A stretch of 64,000 nt of DNA from Flavihumibacter soli (GTDB lineage: Bacteria > Bacteroidota > Bacteroidia > Sphingobacteriales > Sphingobacteriaceae), in contig NZ_JAAFZB010000092.1 in the NCBI RefSeq assembly GCF_010692725.1, forward strand, positions 62,001 to 126,000, read 5' to 3'. A program made the translations under genes and the position numbers. The notes beneath the pieces were generated by a model. It was not told the DNA's origin. It ran no database searches and was given only the letters and a program-made list of their open reading frames with translations. This document shows positions 17,351-25,674 of the stretch, piece by piece; within the stretch, counting starts at the first letter, position 1, and every line of letters begins with the position of its first letter.

Positions 17351-17662
17351 ATGGGCCGGGTAGCAGATCAATTACATACTGTAGTAGAAAAAACAGCCAG
17401 GCTGATAGATTTATGTGCAGCATTGCAGGAAGAGAATGATCTTTTAAAGCTCGAGAATCAATCACTTAAAGTTGCGGTGGATACCGGGAAAGCGAAAAAG
17501 GTTGAACTTGAAGAAAAGCTTCGTATATTACAAATGGCGCGTTCATTGGAAGGTTTGGCTCCGGCTGAAATTGGTATTAATGAAAAAAGCCTTGACATAA
17601 AGCAAAAAATTAGCGAATTTGTACGCGAAATAGATAAGTGTATTGTATTGCTAAAAAAGTGA
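17351..17662 (+). CDS. small coiled-coil protein between pheT and zapA
   Basis: The 103-residue protein is almost wholly helical, with a heptad-patterned coiled coil from about residue 20 to 65 (LCAALQEENDLLKLENQSLK, VELEEKLRILQMA), then a short C-terminal helix. It has no signal or membrane segment. I do not recognise a named family. Its position directly before zapA, 22 bases apart, and its ZapB-like build suggest a divisome coiled-coil partner, but that is inference. ATG at 17351 has GGA nine bases upstream; an in-frame TTG at 17342 is possible. Confidence 0.7.
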   Translation: MGRVADQLHTVVEKTARLIDLCAALQEENDLLKLENQSLKVAVDTGKAKKVELEEKLRILQMARSLEGLAPAEIGINEKSLDIKQKISEFVREIDKCIVLLKK

Positions 17663-17684
17663 TACGATAGTGAACTAAGCTCAA

Positions 17685-17975
17685 ATGGGAGAAATCTCCA
17701 TAAAAATAAATATTGCTGACAGAGTTTACCCGTTAAAGGTAAACATGGAGGAGGAAGAGATAATACGTAGGGCAGCGAAGCTGATTAACGACCGCATAAA
17801 AGAATTCCAGGATAATTATGCGGTTAGAGATAAACAGGACCTGTTATCAATGTGTGTATTACATTATGCTACAGCTACGCTGAAAGCAGAAAAGAAAGTA
17901 ATGAATGAGGACACAGAGGTAGCAGACAAAGTTTATGAATTGGATCAGTTGTTAAACGATTTCTTCGCCAGGTAA
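17685..17975 (+). CDS. zapA: cell division protein ZapA
   Basis: The 96-residue protein has the ZapA layout: a beta-strand N-terminal region (ISIKINIADRVYPLKVNMEE), then helices (EEIIRRAAKLINDRIKEFQD, DLLSMCVLHYATATLKAEKK) and a C-terminal coiled coil. ZapA binds FtsZ and cross-links protofilaments at the division ring in the cytoplasm. It follows the coiled-coil gene by 22 bases. A structured RNA, probably 6S RNA, lies directly downstream, the same neighbour that zapA has in gammaproteobacteria. Confidence 0.92.
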   Translation: MGEISIKINIADRVYPLKVNMEEEEIIRRAAKLINDRIKEFQDNYAVRDKQDLLSMCVLHYATATLKAEKKVMNEDTEVADKVYELDQLLNDFFAR

Positions 17976-18005
17976 TACGTTCTTTATTTAAGAGCCTAAC
18001 GATTT

Positions 18006-18172
18006 AGCCGCAGTTAAATTTTTAGATTTCACTATTTTAAGCTTAACGCTTCAATATTTAGGAGTTCTGAGTAATGTTTATGACATTTTTGCCATGAACG
18101 TTCAAGACCTCAATCATTTTGACGAAGCTTTATAGTACATGAGATCTATGATTTAGTTGCGGTTTTTTTTTA
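18006..18172 (+). ncRNA. ssrS: probable 6S RNA
   Basis: The 207-base gap between zapA and rny folds into one long rod. CCGCAGTTAAAT (18008-18019) pairs with ATTTAGTTGCGG (18151-18162) and TAGATTTC (18023-18030) with GAGATCTA (18141-18148), giving about 20 base pairs around a 3x2 internal loop. Further in, ACTAT (18031-18035) pairs with ATAGT (18132-18136) and AAGCTT (18039-18044) with AAGCTT (18125-18130). An apical hairpin GTTTATG/CATGAAC (18076-18082, 18093-18099) sits beyond an unpaired middle. A T tract ends it at 18163. This closing stem, central bubble and apical hairpin, at roughly 165 bases, is the 6S RNA shape, and lying downstream of zapA is a known 6S location. 6S RNA binds housekeeping RNA polymerase by mimicking an open promoter. 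Ends are approximate. Confidence 0.68.
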
Positions 18173-18182
18173 TTTAACAAAC

Positions 18183-19739
18183 ATGATGGAAATTATACTT
18201 TACATTTTAATAGGACTGGTAGTCGGAGTAGTAATCGGAAGGTTTCTGCTGCGCAAATTGCTGAAGGGTCAGGAGATCGCCGCGCAGAATAAGGTTAAGA
18301 AGATGCTTAAAGATGCCGAAAGCAAGGCAGAAATACTCCGTAAGGATAAGCTTCTGGAAGCCAAAGAAAAGTTTCTGCAGATGAAAGCTGATCATGAGCA
18401 GGAAATAAACAGTAAGAATAACAATATTAATCAGCGAGAAAATTCGATCAAGCAAAAGGAACAGTCTATCAACCAGAAGCTTGAGAATATGAGCCGCAAA
18501 GAACAGGAGCTTGATGGTGTTCGTAAAAATCTGGAGAAGCAGACTGAAATTGCCGTAAAAAAGCAGGAAGAGGTTGATGCTATTAAAAATCAGCACATTG
18601 TTCAATTGGAATCCATTGCCGGTCTCTCGGCAGAGGAAGCTAAAAATCAGCTTGTAGATTCTCTCAGAGAGGAAGCCCGTACAAAGGCTATGAGCCAGAT
18701 TAAGGATATTGTTGATGAAGCTAAACTCACCGCCAGTAAAGAGGCCAAGAAAGTCGTTATTCAGACAATTCAACGTACGGCCACAGAAAGCGCAATTGAG
18801 AACACCGTTTCAATTTTCAATATAGAGAGCGATGAAATCAAGGGCCGTGTCATCGGCCGTGAAGGCAGAAATATACGTGCCCTGGAAGCGGCGACCGGTA
18901 TTGAAATTATTGTTGATGATACCCCTGAAGCTATTATTTTGTCCGGGTTCGATCCTGTACGGCGTGAGATCGCTCGCCTTGCGTTACACCGGTTAGTAAC
19001 TGACGGACGTATCCACCCGGCAAGAATTGAAGAGGTTGTAGCCAAGACTAAGAAGCAGATTGAGGATGAGATTGTTGAAATAGGTGAACGTACAGTGATC
19101 GATCTTGGCATTCACGGACTTCATCCTGAGTTGATCAGGATGGTTGGACGTATGCGTTATCGTTCTTCTTATGGTCAGAACTTGTTGCAGCATAGTCGTG
19201 AAGTAGCTAACTTTTGTGCTACTATGGCTGCTGAACTGGGGCTGAATGTTAAACTGGCTAAACGAGCGGGCTTACTACACGATATTGGTAAAGTACCCGA
19301 CGATAATCCGGAATTACCGCACGCTATCCTTGGGATGCAGCTCGCCGAAAAATATAAGGAACATCCGGAAGTTTGCAACGCTATCGGAGCTCACCATGAT
19401 GAAGTGGAGATGACTTCCATGATCTCGCCGATCATTCAGGCATGTGATGCTATTTCAGGAGCACGTCCGGGAGCGAGAAGAGAAGTAGTGGAAAGTTATA
19501 TCAAACGTCTAAAAGACTTAGAGTCGCTTGCATTATCATATCCTGGGGTAGAAAAAACGTTCGCGATACAGGCTGGTAGAGAGTTACGTGTGGTGGTTGA
19601 AAGCGAACGTATAACCGACGCTCAATCTGAAATATTAGCTGCTGATATTTCTAATCGGATTCAGACAGAGATGACTTATCCGGGTCAGATTAAAGTAACA
19701 GTTATCAGAGAAACAAGGTCCGTATCCTACGCCAAGTAG
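18183..19739 (+). CDS. rny: ribonuclease Y
   Basis: The 518-residue endoribonuclease has an N-terminal membrane anchor ([20 protein letters not shown]), a long charged coiled coil (about 30-200), a KH RNA-binding domain (about 207-270, [15 protein letters not shown]) and an HD domain with the metal-binding HD in [13 protein letters not shown] and AIGAHHDE. RNase Y starts mRNA decay at the membrane. The N-terminal two codons are ATG ATG; either may start translation. It lies ten bases beyond the T tract of the 6S-like RNA, so it needs read-through or its own promoter. Confidence 0.95.
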   Translation: MMEIILYILIGLVVGVVIGRFLLRKLLKGQEIAAQNKVKKMLKDAESKAEILRKDKLLEAKEKFLQMKADHEQEINSKNNNINQRENSIKQKEQSINQKLENMSRKEQELDGVRKNLEKQTEIAVKKQEEVDAIKNQHIVQLESIAGLSAEEAKNQLVDSLREEARTKAMSQIKDIVDEAKLTASKEAKKVVIQTIQRTATESAIENTVSIFNIESDEIKGRVIGREGRNIRALEAATGIEIIVDDTPEAIILSGFDPVRREIARLALHRLVTDGRIHPARIEEVVAKTKKQIEDEIVEIGERTVIDLGIHGLHPELIRMVGRMRYRSSYGQNLLQHSREVANFCATMAAELGLNVKLAKRAGLLHDIGKVPDDNPELPHAILGMQLAEKYKEHPEVCNAIGAHHDEVEMTSMISPIIQACDAISGARPGARREVVESYIKRLKDLESLALSYPGVEKTFAIQAGRELRVVVESERITDAQSEILAADISNRIQTEMTYPGQIKVTVIRETRSVSYAK

Positions 19740-19759
19740 TTTTTAATTCATTCTAAAAG

Positions 19760-19807
19760 ATCTCAGTTGCTGGCATGCCTTAGGGATGTCTTCAACTGGG
19801 ATTTTTT
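19760..19807 (+). terminator. rny terminator
   Basis: ATCTCAGTTG (19760-19769) pairs with CAACTGGGAT (19793-19802, one G-U pair) and is followed by TTTTT. Confidence 0.7.
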
Positions 19808-19832
19808 GTTTATCCTTGATATTCATTCAAAC

Positions 19833-19863
19833 TTGTTTTATATCTAAAGTAGATTTAAGTTTG
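19833..19863 (+). promoter_or_regulatory. promoter of the DUF962 gene
   Basis: TTG (19833-19835) and TAAGTTTG (19856-19863) are 20 bases apart; the leader to ATG 19878 is short. Confidence 0.6.
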
Positions 19864-19877
19864 ATAAAGTTTATTCC

Positions 19878-20417
19878 ATGCAAAAGCACCCTAAAAGCTT
19901 CACAACTTCTAAAACTAGCAGAGAAAAACAGCGTCCCGTGGACGCCTATTTTGATAAGTATGCTGAGAGTCATCAAAATTCGACGAACGAGCTTATTCAC
20001 TGGATATGCGTTCCCCTGATCGTTTTTAGCTTATTTGGTTTGGTTTGGGCGATTCCATTTCCACACCTGGAGTTTTTGGGACGGTATAATGGTTTTGTTA
20101 ACTGGGCTTCTTTTTTAATAGCGTTCTCCATTTATTATTACTATCGTCTTTCACCTGTATTATCCTATGCCATGCTGCTGATTATTATGATCTTCTCGGC
20201 TGGGATAGTGGGATTGGAAAAACTCCATAATTTTAATAGCTGGCCGCCTATGTGGCAGGTTTGCCTGATTGTCTTCTTGATCTCGTGGATAGGTCAGTTT
20301 ATTGGCCATAAGATTGAAGGCAAAAAACCGTCATTCCTGGATGATGTAAAGTTCTTGCTAATCGGGCCGATTTGGCTACTGCACTTTCTTTTTAAGAAGG
20401 CAGGTATTCGCTATTAG
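19878..20417 (+). CDS. DUF962 / Mpo1-like family membrane protein
   Basis: The 179-residue protein has four transmembrane segments and the family marks: DAYFDKYAESHQNSTNELIH with HW following, and WIGQFIGHKIEGKKPSFLDD near the C-terminus. Yeast Mpo1 of this family is an iron-dependent dioxygenase that oxidises 2-hydroxy fatty acids; histidines of both motifs (HxxxHW-like and QFIGH) are present here. Bacterial members are uncharacterised, so a lipid alpha-oxidation role is only suggested. It has its own promoter and is monocistronic. Confidence 0.85.
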   Translation: MQKHPKSFTTSKTSREKQRPVDAYFDKYAESHQNSTNELIHWICVPLIVFSLFGLVWAIPFPHLEFLGRYNGFVNWASFLIAFSIYYYYRLSPVLSYAMLLIIMIFSAGIVGLEKLHNFNSWPPMWQVCLIVFLISWIGQFIGHKIEGKKPSFLDDVKFLLIGPIWLLHFLFKKAGIRY

Positions 20418-20470
20418 TTTTTTGATGCTTCAAAAATCACCATTTCTTGTTTCCATATTATGTCCACTAA

Positions 20471-21211
20471 ATGAGAAAACTTTACTTCTTTCTTTTTCTG
20501 CTATTAATCGGAGCATCGGCTGTTGCCCAGCAACGAGTTCAGGTAACAACAACTCTCGATGCAAATAGTGTAGTAAAGGACTCAACCGGCTTTCAATATC
20601 CACACGCCATTTGGGCGAAACTGATGCAAACCGGCAGCTATGGTATCAGGGTAGCAAAAGGAACAGATTCAAATATTGAATTCTTAATTTATGAACTTTC
20701 GGCTGCGGAAAGGTCCAGGAGGATGGAAACATATCCGAAACCACGGGAGACCACCAACTTTAAAACCGGGAGTAAGCTTCCAAATTTCAGATTTACTGAT
20801 CTGGAGGGAAATAGGTACAATTTAAAGGAACTGGCAGGAAAAGTTGTTGTGCTCAATTTCTGGTTTATCAACTGTGGTCCGTGCCGTATAGAGATACCTG
20901 ACTTAAATAAGATGGTTTTAAAGTTTAAGGATAATCCTAATGTTGTTTTCCTGGCAGTGGCTCTTGATTCCCATGCAGATGTCAAAGAATTTTTAAAGGG
21001 AACGCCTTTTCTATATAATATCACTGAAAACGGAGCTTACCTCACGAAGTTTTATGGTGTCAATTCATATCCGACTCACGTAGTGGTTGATCAGAATGCT
21101 ATTATACAGTTCCATACCACGGGGTTGGCATTAAATACTGTCTATTGGATTGACAAAACTATAGAGGTGGCTCTGAAGCAGTCTGATCGGGGTAAAGTTG
21201 AGGGCGATTAA
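20471..21211 (+). CDS. TlpA-like secreted thioredoxin-fold protein
   Basis: The 246-residue protein has a signal peptide (MRKLYFFLFLLLIGASAVAQ). The C-terminal domain (about 100-240) is a TlpA/ResA-type redoxin: LPNFRFTDLEGN, NFWFINCGPCRIEIP with the CGPC active site at C135-C138, and a cis-proline region SYPTHVV. Such proteins reduce disulfides in the periplasm or act with c-type cytochrome biogenesis. The N-terminal 95 residues are not recognisable. It precedes the TonB receptor by 107 bases but that receptor has its own regulatory region. Confidence 0.88.
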   Translation: MRKLYFFLFLLLIGASAVAQQRVQVTTTLDANSVVKDSTGFQYPHAIWAKLMQTGSYGIRVAKGTDSNIEFLIYELSAAERSRRMETYPKPRETTNFKTGSKLPNFRFTDLEGNRYNLKELAGKVVVLNFWFINCGPCRIEIPDLNKMVLKFKDNPNVVFLAVALDSHADVKEFLKGTPFLYNITENGAYLTKFYGVNSYPTHVVVDQNAIIQFHTTGLALNTVYWIDKTIEVALKQSDRGKVEGD

Positions 21212-21218
21212 ACAGGTG

Positions 21219-21296
21219 TTAACATCCCGTTAACATTAATGTCATTCATACTTAACTAATACCTAATATTCTCATAACATTGACGTAATACTTTTG
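21219..21296 (+). promoter_or_regulatory. phased TTAACA-like operator array and -7 box before the TonB receptor
   Basis: TTAACA occurs at 21219-21224 and 21230-21235, TTAACT at 21252-21257 and ATAACA at 21274-21279, so all starts are 11 or 22 bases apart. Weak versions (GTCATT, CTAATA) occupy the intervening 21241 and 21263 positions. A TACTTTTG -7 box follows at 21289-21296 without a -33 TTG. Direct repeats of TTAACA with five-base gaps are the binding pattern of Bacillus PhoP, and OmpR-type regulators generally use 11-base-spaced repeats. A phosphate-type response regulator site is therefore a plausible reading. Confidence 0.5.
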
Positions 21297-21318
21297 CTGA
21301 ACACTAAACTCAGTAGAA

Positions 21319-24159
21319 GTGAAATACAACGAAATCATCAGAATATTAGGCCTCAGTATTTTTTTCAGCCTGATCACCCTTAGCATTTTTGGTCAGCAAA
21401 AAGGAAAAATTTCCGGTCGTGTTACCGATAAAAAAACAGGTGAAACCCTGATCGGGCTTACTGTCAAAACAGGAGGCACTACTAATGGAGTATTTACCGA
21501 CGTTGAAGGTCGGTATACATTGAGCAACCTGACCCCTGGTAAACACTCTGTTACCTTCACATATGTGGGGTATAAAAGCAAAACGATAACTGATATTGAA
21601 GTTGCCGGTAGCAAAGTCACTACCCTGGATGTTGTAATGGAGGAAGCCGGTGAACAGCTGAAGGAAGTTGTGATAACAGCTACAGCCCGCCAGGAAAGCA
21701 TCGGCACTTTATATGCGAAGCAAAAAAACAGTGTAACTGTTTCAAGTGGGATTTCGGCTGAACAGATCCGCAAGTCTCCCGATCGTAATACTTCCGAAGT
21801 ATTAAAACGAGTGAGCGGTACAAGTATTCAAGATAACAAGTTTGTTGTCGTGAGAGGGTTGAGCGATCGTTATAATTCTGCTAGGTTAAATAATGCCTCA
21901 TTGCCCAGTTCAGAACCTGATCGCAAGGCCTTTTCTTTTGATATCGTTCCCTCCAACCTTGTTGATAACCTGATCATAAACAAAACCGCCAGTCCCGACT
22001 TGCCGGGTGATTTTTCTGGTGGACTTGTTACAATTAATACGAAGGACTTTCCTGATGAGAATTTTTTAAGTTTCGGCATCGGCTTTGGCTATAATAGCCA
22101 GTCAACCTTTAAGACGATTCGATCACCGACGCGGAGCGGTCTGGATGTACTCGGATTCGATAATGGCGACAGGCAGATCCCTGAGGGATTTGCGAGCAGA
22201 TCCAGTTACAATACACTTCCTCTCTCTCAAAAATTGGAGCAAACGAAATTGTTCGACAATTCATTTGATTCCCAGGCTGGAAATGTTGCAACACCAATGC
22301 AGAACTACCAGTTTACCTGGGGCGGTGTGAAACAACTAAAAAACCAGGGATCCTTCGGGAGCATCGTTTCGTTCACTTACAGGAATGACGAGCGCGTCAA
22401 TGTATCCCACCGGATGGACTACGAGGCCGACGGGCATGCAGCTTACGACTTCCAGGATGATAATTACCGGTATTCAACCAACGTAGGCCTTTTGGCGAAC
22501 TTTTCGTATAAAAAGGACAAGAGCAAATTTTCCTTCAAAAACATTCTCAATAAATCATTTGACGATGCATATACCTACCGGGATGGGGTAAATACGGATA
22601 ACGCCGTTGCCCGCAGAAGTCAGACATTTGATCTGGTCGATAAGGCATTAGTAAACAGCCAGATTGATGGTGAACATGTTTTTGGAATGAATGACTGGAA
22701 GCTGGATTGGAATGCTAACTATACATTCACCTACAGGGATCAGCCCGATTTACGTGTGCAGTCTTATGCCAAGCCAATTGATGCCTTAAATGATGCCACG
22801 GTGCTTTATCGTGCCGAAATGCCAAGCGGGTCATCTGCAAGCCGTCCATTAAGCCGTTTCTATTCCCGCCTGGATGATTATGCCTATGGAGTTTCAGCAA
22901 ATCTTTCGGTTCCCTTCACCTTTAATAAAGAGAAGAGCGCGCTTAAGATAGGAGGATCAGCTTTATTGAAAAACCGGACATTTGATGCGAGAGTTTTAGG
23001 TTATGTCGGTGCCACCGGGCAGTTCGACAACTCCTTACGGGATCTGCCGGCCGACCAGATATTTGCCCATGAAAATATCACTGAGAGTGGCTTCGTGTTG
23101 AATGAGATAACCAATAACAACGACCGATACACAGCAATAGCGGATCTGTATTCAGGCTTTGCGATGCTGGATAATCGCCTCGGTAAGAAAGTTCGGCTTG
23201 TGTGGGGTGCACGCGCAGAGTTTTATAACCAGGATCTTGATTCCCGTGGTTTTTCGAATGAGAAGGTCGACGCAGATGTGACCAACCTGGATATACTGCC
23301 ATCATTTAACCTGACCTATAGCCTCTCTGAAAAGACCAATTTCCGCGTGTCTGGTTCGAGAACGGTTGCCCGGCCTGAGTTAAGGGAATTGGCGCCTTTC
23401 CAATATTATGATTTCATCTCTAACAGTACAACCTCGGGTAACCCCGACCTGGTTCGGACGAAAATATACAATGGTGATTTAAAGTATGAATACTATCCAA
23501 ATTCCGGTGAGGTATTGTCTGGAGGACTTTTCTATAAGCAGTTTAATAATCCAATTGAGCAGATCATACCTGCAGGAAGCAACGCCAATAACCGCTTAAG
23601 AACTTATGCGAACGCCAATTCGGCGACTAACTTCGGTTTCGAACTTGAATTCCGGAAACGTCTCAATTTTATAGATGATTCGGCCGATTGGTTGAAGGAC
23701 CTGATACTTTTTGCAAACTACTCCTACATTGTCTCCGATGTCGATCTGTCTAATACCACATCCGCGCCTTCAGAAAAGTCACGTGCATTGCAAGGGCAGT
23801 CCCCTTATTTAATAAACGCAGGGTTACAATACAACAATTCAAAAGGTGACTTCGGTGTAAGCATGTTATATAATCGCATTGGGCAGCGGATCTCTGACGT
23901 CGGATTCGAAGGTTATCCCTCAATTTACGAAAACTCACGAGACCTGGTCGATCTCCAGTTCAGCAAGAAGATTATGAAAACAAATGCTGAGCTTAAACTG
24001 AATTTTTCCGACCTGTTAAACCAGAACATTGTCTTTTATCAAAATCAGGATAGCCAGAAGTCATTCGACGCCAATGTTGATCATTCTTTAAATACTTATA
24101 AACCGGGCTCCAGTATCTCACTTTCATTTACTTATAATCTAAGATTAAATAATCGTTAA
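21319..24159 (+). CDS. TonB-dependent receptor with carboxypeptidase-like N-terminal domain
   Basis: The 946-residue outer-membrane protein has a signal peptide, a carboxypeptidase-regulatory-like beta-sandwich (about 30-115, KISGRVTDKKTGETLIGLTV ... YVGYKSKTI), a plug domain (about 120-260, NTSEVLKRVSG, VVRGLSDRYNSARLNNASLP) and a long beta-barrel ending in the aromatic strand SISLSFTYNLRLNNR. It imports an unknown nutrient using TonB energy. It is not SusC-like: no SusD gene follows, but a beta-helix lipoprotein gene does, 108 bases downstream. The start is GTG at 21319. The phased TTAACA array suggests control by a response regulator. Confidence 0.93.
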   Translation: MKYNEIIRILGLSIFFSLITLSIFGQQKGKISGRVTDKKTGETLIGLTVKTGGTTNGVFTDVEGRYTLSNLTPGKHSVTFTYVGYKSKTITDIEVAGSKVTTLDVVMEEAGEQLKEVVITATARQESIGTLYAKQKNSVTVSSGISAEQIRKSPDRNTSEVLKRVSGTSIQDNKFVVVRGLSDRYNSARLNNASLPSSEPDRKAFSFDIVPSNLVDNLIINKTASPDLPGDFSGGLVTINTKDFPDENFLSFGIGFGYNSQSTFKTIRSPTRSGLDVLGFDNGDRQIPEGFASRSSYNTLPLSQKLEQTKLFDNSFDSQAGNVATPMQNYQFTWGGVKQLKNQGSFGSIVSFTYRNDERVNVSHRMDYEADGHAAYDFQDDNYRYSTNVGLLANFSYKKDKSKFSFKNILNKSFDDAYTYRDGVNTDNAVARRSQTFDLVDKALVNSQIDGEHVFGMNDWKLDWNANYTFTYRDQPDLRVQSYAKPIDALNDATVLYRAEMPSGSSASRPLSRFYSRLDDYAYGVSANLSVPFTFNKEKSALKIGGSALLKNRTFDARVLGYVGATGQFDNSLRDLPADQIFAHENITESGFVLNEITNNNDRYTAIADLYSGFAMLDNRLGKKVRLVWGARAEFYNQDLDSRGFSNEKVDADVTNLDILPSFNLTYSLSEKTNFRVSGSRTVARPELRELAPFQYYDFISNSTTSGNPDLVRTKIYNGDLKYEYYPNSGEVLSGGLFYKQFNNPIEQIIPAGSNANNRLRTYANANSATNFGFELEFRKRLNFIDDSADWLKDLILFANYSYIVSDVDLSNTTSAPSEKSRALQGQSPYLINAGLQYNNSKGDFGVSMLYNRIGQRISDVGFEGYPSIYENSRDLVDLQFSKKIMKTNAELKLNFSDLLNQNIVFYQNQDSQKSFDANVDHSLNTYKPGSSISLSFTYNLRLNNR

Positions 24160-24233
24160 CAATCAGGGAGGAAGAGGTCTTTAACTTAAAGATTACTTAA
24201 TAATCTCTTGAAGATCTGGTAACAGTGCAAGTT

Positions 24234-24241
24234 TAGTTTTG
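24234..24241 (+). promoter_or_regulatory. possible -7 box before the beta-helix lipoprotein
   Basis: TAGTTTTG fits TAnnTTTG; a TTG at 24208-24210 is 23 bases upstream, at the wide end of the accepted spacing. The lipoprotein may thus be transcribed separately as well as from the receptor promoter. Confidence 0.35.
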
Positions 24242-24267
24242 CTGGAAGAAAATCAAATTAAACAAAA

Positions 24268-25590
24268 ATGAAGAATTTAAGATTAGCTACACTTTTGATC
24301 TGTGGCGTACTGGCATTCAGTTCATGCCGCAAAAATAGTGATGATGAGGGACCGGTGGTACCACAAGAGCCTGAAACTCTTACCGGAATTATTACCGCGA
24401 ACAAAACCCTGACAGCTGACCGCGTTTGGATAATGAAAGGTTATGTATTTGTAAATAATAATGCGACCCTGACTGTGGAACCCGGAACAGTAATAAAGGG
24501 TGATCTTGCTGATAAGGGTGCTTTAATTATCGAAAGAGGTTCAAAATTGATCGCAAATGGAACAGCCAGTAATCCTATTGTATTTACCTCAGGCAAGCCT
24601 GCCGGAGAGCGCGCTCCTGGCGATTGGGGCGGTATCGTCATATTAGGTAAGGCTAAAACCAATAAGGGCACCGAAGTTAAGATAGAAGGCGGTATTGACA
24701 AGTTTTACGGAGGTGACGATGATGCGGATAATTCAGGTTCGTTAAAATTCGTTCGAATAGAATATGCAGGAATTTCAGCCTTCCAGAATTCCGAGATTAA
24801 CGGACTGACGTTAGGAGCAGTAGGTAACGGGACGACCCTGGAGAATATCCAGGTTTCCTATGCCAATGACGATGCTTATGAGTTCTTCGGAGGAACGGTT
24901 AATGCCAAAAACCTGATCGCATTTGCTACGGCCGATGACGATTACGATTTTGACTTTGGTTACAGCGGTTCTATTCAGTTTGCTGTTTCGCTACGTAACC
25001 CGAAATTTGGGGACATCGATCAGAATAATGGTATCGAGTGTGACAATAATGGAGAAGGAACGGTATCGTCTCCGACTACGCATCCAAAGTTATCGAACTT
25101 CACTTTGATTGGCCCAAACAGTGCAACTCCTGAGAAAGGTGTGATCGGTTTCGGTAATCGCTGGAGACGGTCAACCAATTTTACATTCAACAATTCTATA
25201 ATAATGGCATGGCCTAAAGCAGGCTTCTCAATCGAATCTGCAAATTCATTAGCCGCTTACACTGCCAATGTTTCTCAATTTAAGAATAACATCGTTCAGG
25301 CTTTAGCTAAACCATATAGCAGTGATGTAGCAGATGCCGCACTGGCGATGCAAGTAAAGGCTGAAGCAGAAGGCAATGTAACTTTAGGAGCTGATCCCGC
25401 AGAAGTTAAATTAACATCGCCATTCACCTATACGGCTCCGAATTTGTTGCCGGCTGCTGGTTCTCCCGCGCTGCAAGGCACTTTCGCTGCAACAACCGGT
25501 GCAACCGCTACCACATACCGCGGTGCATTCGGTACTACCGACTGGACCACAGGCTGGGCCAACTGGGATCCGAATAACAAGGCGTATTAA
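24268..25590 (+). CDS. surface lipoprotein with right-handed beta-helix-like repeats
   Basis: The 440-residue protein has a lipoprotein signal: hydrophobic residues then FSSC with Cys20, followed by an acidic linker (SDDEGPVVPQEPE) that suits export to the outer membrane or surface. The body contains parallel beta-helix-like repeats (GYVFVNNNATLTVEPGTVIK, ALIIERGSKLIANG, GDWGGIVILGKA). Acidic clusters such as YGGDDDADNSG and ADDDYDFDFGYS could bind metal. Homologues are often labelled only as hypothetical. It lies right after the TonB receptor and is probably its surface partner. A terminator follows. Confidence 0.8.
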   Translation: MKNLRLATLLICGVLAFSSCRKNSDDEGPVVPQEPETLTGIITANKTLTADRVWIMKGYVFVNNNATLTVEPGTVIKGDLADKGALIIERGSKLIANGTASNPIVFTSGKPAGERAPGDWGGIVILGKAKTNKGTEVKIEGGIDKFYGGDDDADNSGSLKFVRIEYAGISAFQNSEINGLTLGAVGNGTTLENIQVSYANDDAYEFFGGTVNAKNLIAFATADDDYDFDFGYSGSIQFAVSLRNPKFGDIDQNNGIECDNNGEGTVSSPTTHPKLSNFTLIGPNSATPEKGVIGFGNRWRRSTNFTFNNSIIMAWPKAGFSIESANSLAAYTANVSQFKNNIVQALAKPYSSDVADAALAMQVKAEAEGNVTLGADPAEVKLTSPFTYTAPNLLPAAGSPALQGTFAATTGATATTYRGAFGTTDWTTGWANWDPNNKAY

Positions 25591-25618
25591 AAGATTTTGG
25601 TTAAGTTTGGTTTAGTGA

Positions 25619-25644
25619 AAAACCCTGCCTCCCGGCAGGGTTTT
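25619..25644. terminator. bidirectional terminator
   Basis: AAAACCCTGCC (25619-25629) pairs perfectly with GGCAGGGTTTT (25634-25644) around TCCC; T runs occur on both strands. It separates the convergent lipoprotein and transglutaminase-like genes. Confidence 0.85.
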
Positions 25645-25674
25645 CTTGTGAAAGGGGTATAAAGATGAGACAAC

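Noticed and set aside
18207-18773. 188-codon open frame on the minus strand inside rny
   Set aside because: It is antisense to the coiled-coil codons of rny, giving an artificial Leu/Phe-rich protein; no start signals.
24268-25590. Reading the lipoprotein as a SusD homologue
   Set aside because: It lacks the TPR-like helical build and SusD motifs; its sequence is strand-rich and repetitive.
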